Assembly (NCBI GenBank): GCA_001630475.1
Contig: KV419400.1
Coordinates: forward strand, 248,940 to 312,939
Length of the DNA stretch: 64,000 nucleotides
Direction of reading: 5' to 3'
Origin: Sistotremastrum niveocremeum HHB9708
Lineage: Eukaryota; Basidiomycota; Agaricomycetes; Sistotremastrales; Sistotremastraceae
Of the stretch, positions 20,172-31,345 are shown in pieces. The translations under genes were made by a program, and so were the position numbers. Positions within the stretch are counted from its first letter, which is position 1; the number at the start of each line of letters is the position of its first letter. Under the pieces are notes generated by a model. It ran no database searches and was not told the origin of the DNA. It saw only the letters and a program-made list of their open reading frames with translations.

Positions 20172-23100
20172 TGTGTTCGTAGGATGATCGTCGATTGCGT
20201 GAAAAGAGGGAAGGATGCACCAGCTGGCTTGTCCTCGAGAGGGAGCTGAGAGGATGGTGTTTGAAAGCGAAAGAGACGATGCTTTTATACAAGATGACAA
20301 GGCAAGAAACGCATATTTCGGTGGTGCCTTGCTTCAGAGTTTGTCGTTCTGGAGCGCGCGAACCGTTGTCTCGGCTTGGCAATCGGCCAGAAGATGCTCC
20401 ACAGGAAGGCGGGGAAGCTTCCTGATTAGTGTTTCAAGTGCTGCTGTGGCCCGACTTGCTGACCATGAAGACCAGTAGGTAGTCATAAGCTGAAACGTTG
20501 TGTCGCTTAGCGCTTAAGCGCCGAGTTAGACTCAGCACAGATTCCGGCTTCTCTTCTTCGCGGACCTAACTGGCTGCCGCTAGATGCCGAGACCCTGCTC
20601 CTTTCGTGTGGCTGACTCAAAAATAGCCGGCATCGATCGAGCCGTGCCTGGCGTGAGATTGAAGTTAAAGTTGACACTTCTGAGCAATTTCTAGCCATAG
20701 AAGCATCGCACAAATTTAGACTGGTCTTTCCTTATTGCACACCAAGAGCATTGAGATTTCGCGCTGGTCTGTTTTTCGAACGTTCACTGCTAAATCGATC
20801 TATTGGGATAGAATAAACTCGACATTGGGTTGACTTACAGCCGATTAACCCCATGAACTTCTCGCAAACCTTGGCGAACGCTTCTGAGATTGAAGGTACT
20901 GATTGGTCCATCAGTTGCTTTGAGAGAGGACTGAGTAACTGTAAATTGCCGACGGACGAAAATAGTTGACCAATCATAATTCCGAGCGCCGAGTCGCGGA
21001 ATCTTCATGCCTTGGCTGGTCCTTGGCCTGCTTGGCTTCACTAGCCTTCACATTTCGCGTATTAACTTTCAGTTCCGTTGCGAAGGTCATCGTAGTGATG
21101 AATACCATTTGGAGGTAACCGTGTGCCTGGATCATACTGCAAACGTCGAGTTCCAAGCGTAGGGATCCCGTCCGCGCTTTTGATTTATGAAATCAGGTAC
21201 CAAAAACATGCGATTAGAAAGAAATGTACCTAGCATCTGTTACTCGTTTGATGTTGCAACTCAAACCTAGAGTCACCAACCGTCCGTGCCGCCAATCATC
21301 ACGAGGATGCAGTCGCAAACTTCATGCCGAGGTTTCGACAAAGTACCGTCAAGCAAAACGATTACCTAATCCGATGACTCAAACAAATTCGGAGAGCCAC
21401 GGGAGTCCCACAGGATAAGCGTAACCGAGGGGGGCAAAAATATTCTATTGCAGGCATTTAGTTCGTGCCTCAAGGAGAGTGAAACAGGGGGAGACCAGCA
21501 AGCATCCGGGATACAGTTAGCCAGATTTCTTCACGTAGATCGTTTGTTTCATCCAATCAAAGTCGCAAGTGCTGAAAGAGCGGCGATGTTTCCCGATGAG
21601 GTCTCAACGTCCGAAAGATTCTGGACCGGCCGCCCATTACAGATGTGATATGTCAAGTTTCATTCACAAATGCATAGATTAAGAGATGCAGACTGAGCAA
21701 TCTCGAACAGCCACCGTGAGGTCCTCTAACAAAGACGACGGAAGAAGTCTGGATCCTTTCGAAACTCTAGTATGGTCTACCTGTAAATCTGCGGATCTGA
21801 TCGTATGTGAGAAGAGAATGTCCGATTTTTGCTGCCTATCACCGCTGCTCAAGGACAAACACAGCTGACACAGCTGCATCGCGATGTGAAGTTTGGGTCG
21901 CGCTTTGCGATTGGGAAACAATTCGCACCGTCCCAAGTACTCAGCCTGAAACCTTGAAAAACCACGCGTAGACGTGGTTTAAGCTTGAGTATTAGGACTC
22001 AAGTTGACCCGTTCTGACGTGTCTAGTGTGTACATTGTAAAGTCGGACGCGCAAGCGTTTCAAGTCTCAGAGAAGGAATTATGAAATCACGTGCTCTCAC
22101 AAGCTTTCTAATTCGGGCACTCAGCGGCTTCATCGAGCTTCATCGATCAGCATCTGAACGTCAAGTTGCCAGTACACCGATACTACGGCCCATTTTTCCA
22201 CTCATGAAGCCCATTCATTTTCTGGAATATTTTTCTGGGAACTGTGAGCACCGACGTAGATATATCATCCTAACCTCAAGGCTCAGGCTCCTGTACTAAT
22301 ACGCTACTACGGTGTGCGTTCTCGCACGACGTCCGTGAGTCGATAAACCCTAATAATTCTCGTAATACACGCTTGTCTGACATTATATAGATCTCATTGA
22401 CGGATTAGGAGAAGGTCATTGTCTTTCGCGGATTCTCGTAGAAAGGCCCCAAGGAAATTCAACCACCCTTAGCTTGGACATCGCTTTCTTGCAGAACAGT
22501 GCGTCTGATTCTTGAGCTTGGCCATATCGATTACGATCAGTCATAACTGAGGAAACATCTAGACCAGTTTAAGAGTTGCGTATCGATACATTGTATCGAT
22601 AACACTGATCCACGATTTCAAGAGTCATTCAGATAGGATAGTACTCTGCCTCAACACTTCGTGCCATCATCAGACGTGGATATACATGATGATCATATGA
22701 TCTGATTATCACAACGGTGTGCTATTTCATTTTTCATCCTGTGTTTGATCCGCTCATGAAAGACCGAAACCACAAGATTCACAAGAATATCCCATGATCA
22801 TTGACATGCTTGTCATCAGATGGTAATCACCCAAATCGGGAGAGTTGATCAGTGGCTCCTTGTCGGTAAGAACCCGGTTCTCAGGCCAAACTATGGCCTC
22901 ATGTGAATGTAATTTTGCAATTTCGAATCTCGCCGCATCAAAGGAACTACGAGACGGAACTGATTTCTTTCCCGTGTAAGCTGATGCACACTCCTGCCAT
23001 CGAGTGACATATTCTCATCTATGCCTTCAGCGCGTATGAAGTTGCCAACGGAATAATCTGTGGAGAGACTCAATTTTGAGGAAGCCGCTCGGTTTACAGC

Positions 23101-26100
23101 TTAACTCCTCCGGCCGACCATCTTTGGATCCTGTTGCGCAGATTCCAGAAGCCTAGGTGTGGTTGGTTCCTTCCCGTGAACTCTCATGGAGCGAACGATG
23201 ACAGTGACCATGCTCCACGGACTAACGCGAAGTCTTACTGTTGCGCCAATGCTATTGTTGACAAGGAAGGCACCATCAGCTTCGAAGTTCTCGCACGATC
23301 CTGCACCCTGTCAGCTGCTGTTCAGTCTACAACTCCACCTTGTGTCGGGAACGGTCAGATGTTCCTGCCCGTTGCCAACTTCCCGGCTCCACGGCGCTCG
23401 AGCCACTGGCCACTGCAATGACGTAGTGCGAGCCGTATCCAGGCTTCGCACATTAACACCTGAGTCTTCATGAGTCTTCATACTTGAATCCCCACCCTGT
23501 CAACAAACATCTTTTTGCATTTCACGAAAAATCCCAGGCAAGGATCTCAGTTCGGCCTGCATTCCATGCTGTCTGGAAGACGCACTCTGTTTATATACAG
23601 CACGGATGATCTATCTATAACACCCTGCTATACTGACGTACCTCGTCACATCATGAATACAGGGTCCCATCGCGCTATGTTCGAAAGCGTGCCTTATCTA
23701 CCTCGCGTACGATCTTCGATCCTCGTCAACTTTGAGCCTGCAAGGTTCAGAAAGAATTGACACACGTGTTCTCTATTTCGGGAGATCGATCAACTCTTGA
23801 TCAGGGCGTAGGCTAATTCTCGGTCAAGTTTTCCTGGGTACTGGATTGACAGAAGTTTGCTTCGTTCTTGTCAGAAGTCTTGCTTATCGCTGTCGTCATT
23901 CCGCCGTCAGAAGTTTCGAGACTGGACCCCGATTGGCATCTAAAGGATAGCTCTATACAACCCCATCTATATTAGCCTTATCTATCAATGATCGGCTTTG
24001 ATGCACTTCTCAAGAGCGAAGCGTCTGTACTACACCGGCACGGTTTGGGATGGAACCACCGGCAAACATCGAGCGCGACTGCAGGCTGGTAAATCGTGCT
24101 CTGTGATACTGTCAGCTTTCAGGCCATGCATCTTTTTTTGGATCGATCGTACGCTTAGTATGTAGAATCGCAGATATATTACCCCATGAAAATGGATTGC
24201 TCGACCTTCAGCAAAGAAGTCAAAGGGTCTCAGAATTAAATTTCACGACTGTGGCAAAAAAAAATCTTGCCATTTGACGACGGAACGAAGTGCGTCTTCG
24301 GGTCCCGACTTCAAGACATCAAAGGCTAAGTATTCCAAGGATCAGCAAACTACTAACTTACTAAGCGTAGCTATTGGTACTACGCGATGCCTAACGCGAT
24401 GCTCAAGGTCCTAGTAAGCAATCTTCGAGTTCCAGATAAAAATTTACTCTACGTGTCAGATCGTGTAGGAAGACTAAGCAAAGATGAATTGACTCTGGAG
24501 TTGAGTTCAAGTCGCGATGTAAATAAACATCGCAATCGGCTTAGGTCAGCCATTGAAGTTTGCCGACTCGGAGGCGCTCGGGCCGCGCTCAACGCTCAAC
24601 GCTCAACCTGAACTTATCATGCATCATCTACAATTGTAAGTCGCGAGTCTTTTATCAGGAAAGAAGGCCATTGTCTGTACTAATCATGTGTGTGGAAGGA
24701 CCCGCGACCGATGCTGGCATTTGATAGTAATCGTATAGACTTTCAATTGTACCGTCTAGATCTGATGGCCCTGTACCCGTGGATCTATGTCCACCTCATC
24801 TGCATTTCCTGGAGCATAGCACACAACAGTGTGCTCATACCAAACTCCTCTTCATGACGATTTCGAGTCCGCAGACGCTAGAAACCCGTCGGTCAACGGT
24901 CTCGTTCATCCTCTTTATCTTGCGTCAACGACCTATGTCGTAAAGTCCGTCGGCTGGCAGGCATATGTCGAGAACGGATCTCGTGCAACTAAGGCCAGTC
25001 TCATGAAAGTGACGCGGAACTTACGTGAACTTAGACACCTCCGGTCACTGAATAGGGCAGCTGATCTGCCAAGTCTGCAGAGGTCTTCTACTTGGCCGCA
25101 CTCATCACTTTTCTGGCACATTGATAGAGCCGAATCTGATGAATTCCTATCCAATTTTTTCCAGGCCAAATGAATTACCTGCATGACCTTAGCCCAAGTC
25201 GCGAACGCTAGGTCCGTCCACTGCCAATTTTCCATACCCCCTTTTCGCCGCCCCTGAACGAATATTCGCTGACCTTATGGGAGCTCATTTATCGCGAACG
25301 CCAGTATCTTCCTTAGGGGGCTAGGTCTTCAAAGGAGTTTAATGTTGAGATCATAGCCTATCTTGTGATCGCTATGTCGGGGCGACTGTACTGGCTTGGT
25401 GTTCGATCAATGGCCTTTTATTGGTCAATTTTTCTGTCGTCAATTGAAGTCGAAAGCACCGTAATAAGGACCTGTTCCTCGTGCTTTGTTCCAAGGTTTA
25501 GAATGCACTTGTGGGCCTGTTATGCATCCTTATTTTATTGTATTTTCTCCCGAAATTTGATCTGCCAAATATCTAACCCAACATTCTCACAGGAGTGTCT
25601 TCGATTTCATTCGAACGATTCGCGAATTCCGTGACCAAACGGGGCCGGACGAAGACCGTTATGGACAGGAGTAACAGCGCAACACACTTCACTTCATGTA
25701 TCTCGTCAATCAGAGCATTCCTCACCCTCGATCAACTTCCTACTGACTCCTCGAGTCCTCGGGGGTACAGCGACGAAGGAGTACATTCAGAACACTCCTA
25801 GACCTCGAATTTCGAAAAAGCTCGACGTCGATCATAGCCTGAACGTTAGACATTTTAAGCAAGATTCATCCGCTCTTGGGTCAGAACATATTGTCACTCA
25901 ATCCCATCAGTCGTTCTTGGCTGTTTTTTATGGCCGACTTCTGGCTCTATGCCATCCGGTACGACTCAATATAATATCTGTGCCCGAGCTCATCGGGTAG
26001 AGGGATTTCTTTGTCGGACTTCCCCTCTGGCCCCTGTGGGCCCAGGCGTGGCTGTGTTTCCGGTGTTTGTTGTCATCTCATGCTAAGTGTTTCGCTTGTC

Positions 26101-27412
26101 ACCTAAAACGGTGATTCTCGGATGGACGTCCAGCCTTTCCTGAAACGTTCCGGGAGAACTGGTCATTATTTTCGTGTGCCCGGTGTCGTTCTCAGTGCTC
26201 CTCGCCGAAGTGGACGTGTCCGGGAAACATCAAGAACGGGGGCATATCTTTCAACCTGTTGCTGGATATTATTCCGAACCTTGAATCTTAGTTGAAACAA
26301 ATTCTAGAGCTGACGCTCTGTCATAGCTATCAATGACTCGAATTGTTCCGGTCCTCGGATCCTCGCCGACCTCTTTTTTTGCTTCGTCATTATGGGGCGC
26401 CAGTGTCCAGACAGCATTGGCGTTATGTTCGAGGGGACTTAGACTGGCATTATCGGATGATTTGATTGCGTTGGATTCTCTCCCTTCCAAGTCGGATTGT
26501 CGATCACTCAAGCCTCTGCAAGGCCGTTCCTTGGGTCGCGTGCACTGTTTCAAGAAACGAGCAGGTCACGACTTGCTAAATTCCCTCGTACCTCCGCAAA
26601 AACTTCGTATCGCACAGGACCGCATTAACTTCTTCCCACAAAAAGGCTCTAGACCAATGCTACGTCGACCGATCCCAGACGCATATTTCCGAACCGAGCC
26701 TGAGTCGACAATCTACTCTCAAGCCCAATTGACTTCCTGTCTGAACTCATCCTTGACGCAATGCTGGTGATTCTCATCCTTATCTTCAGGTGCCCGCCGT
26801 CTCTCTTCTCCGGGACGTCGCCGCCGGACTCTCCAAATGGAGCATAGATCGTCGTGTTGGATGCACTTGCTGTCAAAAGTCGGTCATGAAGGAAGGAGGG
26901 GTTAACGGGCTATCTACTCATGATGAAAGCCCTTAGGATTCTGGGGTCCTTCAAGGTGTTAACTCACATGACTGTATCAACAAGTAGGATGGGTATAATC
27001 CTGAAGAACGAAGAAGCATTTGTGAGTGCGCCCTTGATGCGCGCTCAGGCTCGTAAATAGCTTGTGAAAAATTGCGGCATGTAGATTCAGGTTTTCAGGA
27101 TATTCAGCTGTCTTAGCGATGAATTCAGACCCACGATCCTGGGCCTTGAGAATCACACTGCGTTCAAGTCAAGGATGCATGCTGGCAACGAAAATAATCG
27201 CGAGTATATTCGAGAAGGCAACTCCGTTGCGGAGTTCGGAAAAGACCTTCACTGAACGCGTCACGCATCCTTGGGATTGAGGTTGAACGACTACGAAACT
27301 GTCCGACTCGTGTCTAGACTTGCTCTGAGGCTTTCTTTATCTGTCTGTCAACGAAGTCCCACTTTCTCTCCCATCATTTTACGTTCCTGGACTGAGAGGC
27401 GACTGAAGAACC
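20172..27412. other. 7.2-kb region without recognisable genes
   Basis: This is the longest non-coding stretch of the window. Open frames (up to 145 codons, for example 26333-26770) lack domains, starts with good context, or consistent introns, and overlap frames of similar size on the other strand. I found no transposase, reverse transcriptase or integrase motif, no long terminal repeat pair and no tRNA-like B box. The left end should contain the promoter of the anion transporter and the right end that of RPN5. A small palindrome (22581-22601) and a three-copy heptamer (gctcaac, 24587-24607) are the only ordered structures noted. It may be decayed transposon sequence or a regulatory or non-coding RNA region. 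Confidence 0.5.
22581..22601. repeat. Perfect 10-bp palindrome with one central base
   Basis: The arms tatcgataca and tgtatcgata flank a single central t. A further 12-bp palindrome, gatcatatgatc, lies about 100 bp downstream at 22691-22702. Both are seen directly; they could be dimeric protein binding sites or chance. Confidence 0.6.
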
Positions 27413-29112
27413 ATGTCAGAAGTGAAGAAACAGGAACGCGATTATACTCCCGAAGTCGATGCTCTGCTGCCCGATGCAATTGCATTAGCGGATGTTAGTC
27501 TGCCACATACGACGATGTCTCCGGGAAGTGTTGCTGATCTTTTGTTCCCGACAGAGCGGGAAGGTGCCAGAAGCAATCGATACGCTGTTAGCCTTGGAGA
27601 AACAAACTCGCAATGTATGTTGTCTAGCGAGTATAGAGCACAATTTTCGGTATTAACTGAAGTGATCTACCAGGCCTCCGACGTTAAATCGACGACACGG
27701 CTAGCTACGACCATCATGGACATTGCGCACAAGGCGCAAGACTGGGATCTGGTCGTCTCTTCATTGTCATTATTGGCAAAGAAACACGGTCAACTCAAGG
27801 CCACTATCCAAGCTATCGTTGAACAGGCTGTTTCATGGTTAGATGAGATCAAAGAGAAGGCTGGACTCGAGGCTTGGTTCAACACCGCTGAAGGAGTACG
27901 GACCGTTTCCGAGGGCAGGATATTCCTTGAACGGGAAAGGGCCAGAGTCACGCTGATGCTCGCTCATTATCACGAAAAGAAGGCAGAGACAGAGGGCTTG
28001 CCTTCCCTGGAGACCGCTTCTGAGATGCTGAGTGAGATGCAGGTGGAGACTTACTCGAGTATGGAACGGAAGGAAAAGACGCAGTTCATCCTGGAGCAAA
28101 TGCGACTGTTGATGCGCGTTGCGGAGGCCAAGGATGAGCAAGCTGGAACAGATGGTAAAGGCGAGGGCGGCGGCGAAGCAGAGTGGGTGAAAGTGCGGAT
28201 TAGTGGCCGAAAAGTCAACGAGGCGTTCCTCACCGAGAAGGAAAATGAAGTAAGTCTTTTATTCAAGCTCGCTTCTTGTGAAAAATAACAGATGCATTAT
28301 GATTCAGGAGCTCAAACTGAAATACTACGAACTGATGATCAAATACGGTCTCCATACCGAAGCCTATCTCGACGTTGCCAAATACTGGTACAAGGTTTGG
28401 GAGACTCCGTCAATCAAATCGGATGAGGGAGAAAACGGGAAGGGCTGGCTGGCGCTGGTTCATATCGCCTGTTTTGTGATTGTGGCCCCACATAACAATG
28501 AGCAATCTGACATGCTCAATCGCCTGTTTGTGGATCCGGCGCTGAAGAAATTGGAATCGCTCTAGTAAGTGATGGTTCTGCGTGAGAAAGGCTCAGCTTA
28601 TGACATGGATTTTAGCTTGTTAGTCAAGTGCTTTACGACCAAAGAGTTGTCGCGATGGCCAGGAGTGGAAAGTCTGTATGGTGCGATGCTCGAGAAGACT
28701 GATGTGTTCACCCGCGAGACTCCTGGTGGCAGGAAGCGGTACGAGGACCTTCACACCCGCGTCATTGAGCACGTGAGTCGTTCCGCATCCGATCCCGAGT
28801 TGGGCCTGATAGCTTCTGGACCAGAATATCCGTGTGATCGCGCGTTACTATACACGCATGACACTTGCGAGACTGACCTCGTTGCTGGACCTGTCGGTTG
28901 AAAAGACCGAGGAGACGCTTTCTCGCCTGGTGGTGGCCGGGACCGTGTATGCACGGATAGACCGACCGGCAGGGATTATCGACTTCAAGGCGAAGCGAGG
29001 GGTTGAGGATGTGATGAACGAGTGGAGTACGGACATGCAGAAGCTGCTTGGATTGGTGGAGAAGAGCTGGATGGGGATGAATGCAGCGATGGCTGCCCAG
29101 GCAAGGGTTTAG
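27413..29112 (+). CDS. RPN5: 26S proteasome regulatory subunit Rpn5 (PSMD12)
   Basis: Rpn5 is a PCI-domain subunit of the 19S lid and scaffolds the lid around the deubiquitinase Rpn11. The start MSEVKKQERDYTPEVD lies at 27413. Exon 1 ends at 27493 (ALAD) and joins after an intron to SGKVPEAIDTLLALEKQTRN, which joins after a second intron to ASDVKSTTRLATTIM, the family's first helical repeats. 'LLAKKHGQLKATIQAIVEQ' follows. The PCI part includes 'YELMIKYGLHTEAYLDVAKYW', 'FTTKELSRWPGVESLY' and, after the last intron, 'NIRVIARYYTRMTLARL' and AGTVYARIDRPAGIIDF in the winged helix. The stop is TAG at 29110-29112. Six exons and a length near 480 residues suit the family. No defects are seen. Confidence 0.95.
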
Positions 29113-30340
29113 GGGGCTCGATAACGATATCGGGAGGTCGCGGAAAGGGGAAAAATTAAACCCCAAAAGAGGAAAGAGGGAAGCGAGGACAAATAGAGAG
29201 AAAATGATAAATATATTGATTTAATGCTATCGAGCTGATTAGCGAGAGCTATCGAGACCTGTAAATGGTATTTATCAAATCAAAACCCTTGATCTCCTTC
29301 CATACATGGTGTTTTCCTCGGCGCGAGCCTCGACAGGACACGGCAGCTGTTATGTCCGAGAGCTCCGAAAATCCGGCTTGCTCGGGCGCTTCCGGCGCCN
29401 NNNNNNNNNNNNNNNNNNNNNNNNNNNNNNNNNNNNNNNNNNNNNNNNNNNNNNNNNNNNNNNNNNNNNNNNNNNNNNNNNNNNNNNNNNNNNNNNNNNN
29501 NNNNNNNNNNNNNNNNNNNNNNNNNNNNNNNNNNNNNNNNNNNNNNNNNNNNNNNNNNNNNNNNNNNNNNNNNNNNNNNNNNNNNNNNNNNNNNNNNNNN
29601 NNNNNNNNNNNNNNNNNNNNNNNNNNNNNNNNNNNNNNNNNNNNNNNNNNNNNNNNNNNNNNNNNNNNNNNNNNNNNNNNNNNNNNNNNNNNNNNNNNNN
29701 NNNNNNNNNNNNNNNNNNNNNNNNNNNNNNNNNNNNNNNNNNNNNNNNNNNNNNNNNNNNNNNNNNNNNNNNNNTGATTTGATATAAGGCGACTCTTGTA
29801 CCTGTTCAAAAAGACTATGGACAATTATCAAGCTCCCAAACATCAATCCTGCAACCTCAATTGCGAAACCCGGCTCCCAAGTTTGTCGCCCGAGAAGCCC
29901 GAAGCGGAGTTTAAAGCCTCTTTTGGTGTTTTCTCGATAACAATAGACGCCGCTTACTGTTTCCGGTGATATTCATGGGTCGGGGTTTCAAATTTACATC
30001 ATGATTGCGGGATCTCTGAGTAAATACCGTATATGGTCGTCGGCACGCTCGGCATCGCCTCGATAGCTTATCGAACCTCCCGGCTCCGTTAACGACCCGT
30101 TTAGGGGACATTCTCAGCCACTTCCTTTTCGAGTAAGAATTATGAAAGATCTTGCTTCCAAGGACCCCAGGGATATCTCCGGCGGACCTTGAATCGCTCT
30201 CCGGCTGAGGCACTAATCTGCGGAGTTTGAACCCAAATTTGGGCGCAACATCTCGCCGTCGTCATATATCAATACTATGCTCACTTCCGCCTCCTCTCCA
30301 TCCGCCCATCCATCCAGCTCTTTGCTCACCACCACACACA
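29113..30340. other. Spacer with assembly gap between RPN5 and the acyltransferase-like gene
   Basis: The stretch contains the RPN5 3' flank, 375 unknown bases (29400-29774) and about 560 bp of sequence before the next ATG. No gene is supported in the known part. The last 100 bp before 30341 are rich in CT and CCA, as in many fungal core promoters. Confidence 0.5.
29400..29774. other. Assembly gap (375 N)
   Basis: A run of N. Open frames running through it are meaningless. The left edge is GC-rich and ends in a short self-complementary sequence (ggcgcttccggcgcc), which may have hindered sequencing. Confidence 0.99.
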
Positions 30341-31345
30341 ATGTCCTTCCCCCTCCGTCACTGCCACCTCCCATCCCCGCTCCAGCAGTCCGTGTGGCCC
30401 TCGCCCCCAGCCTCCGACGACGAAGACTCCCAGTCGTCCGGCTCAGCTAGCTCGAAAGCGAAACGCGACCGAGCTCTTTGGGCTAACAGAGATCGTCGGA
30501 CTTCTCTTTCCAGTTATGCTTGCCCACCGACGCCAAGCGTTGATGTGTACGTGCCTCTCCCTCGACGCGTCCGTTCACCAGACTGATCAATGTCCAGATA
30601 CACCCAGCTCTGCTTCTGTCGACCCGCATCTTCTCGCCTATCTCGCGCGTCTGAGACTAGTGCATTGAGCTTGGCCTGGGCAATCATTCGCCTCCGTCAT
30701 CCGATTCTGGCATCTATTTGTCTCATTGACTCGTATGGTGCTAGTTCGTTTGCGTATGATCTTCCCAAGGACATCGATGCCGCAGTTGCCGACGCCGAGG
30801 GCAGCACCGAGTTAAAACACTTTGGTCACGCAAGTGGTATGCGACCTTCTGAAGAGCTCGAAGATGCATACAAGAGTGGAATCTGCAAAGTCTCTCGCTC
30901 TCACCTCTCTCACCTCCTCGTTTCCACGTCGCATGGATCCGGATCTCCCGGTGTTCAATCCATCTCTCCCCCTTCTACTCCCTCATCAGGCTCTCCTCCT
31001 CGCCTCTTTTCTCCGGCGAACCAGAGTCCTGCCATGACAGAATACAATCTTCTCCTTTGCACTCCCCATTACGTTTCGACGCCGATGGCCCTGTCGTCGA
31101 TTCTTTCTGAGCTTGCGGCTCTTCTCAGTGATCCGTCCGCGACCGAATACACCCTCCGACAGACCCTCGCAAAGGAATTGAATGCCAAAACACTTGCCCG
31201 CCAACAGCGAACATCGCCGTTGAAGAGCGCGACTTATTCTCCTTCTCCCGCTCTTCCCGAATTCAAAATACGGATGCCGACGGAGGTTCGAGGTCGTCGT
31301 CCAGCTCTCCCCGTGGCTGCGACTACGCAGCCGCAACGTGCTTGA
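30341..31345 (+). CDS. Acyltransferase-like protein (CoA-dependent condensation/acetyltransferase fold), apparently C-terminally short
   Basis: The model is two exons (30341-30546, 30598-31345; intron with CTGATC branch and CAG acceptor) and 317 residues. After a Ser/Pro-rich start the sequence reads SVDVYTQLCFCRPASSRL, then ALSLAWAIIRLRHPILAS and 'SSFAYDLPKDIDAAVADAE'. This pattern resembles fungal alcohol acetyltransferase-like proteins of the BAHD/condensation superfamily. 'YNLLLCTPHYVSTPMAL' would be the active-site region, where relatives have HxxxDG; here the Asp-Gly is replaced (HYVSTP). The frame stops at 31345, about where relatives would continue with a second half. The following 370 bp contain open frames but no recognisable C-terminal domain. 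It may be a degenerate gene, a missed intron, or a different family; assignment is tentative. Confidence 0.5.

Noticed and set aside
26333-26770. 145-codon frame in the gene-empty interval
   Set aside because: No domain, no consistent introns and competing frames on the opposite strand; length is within chance for this base composition.
27200-27412. Earlier start for RPN5
   Set aside because: The ATG at 27413 gives the family N-terminus directly; upstream frames have stops.
29249-29846. Four long frames across 29249-29846
   Set aside because: They run through the N gap and contain mostly unknown residues.
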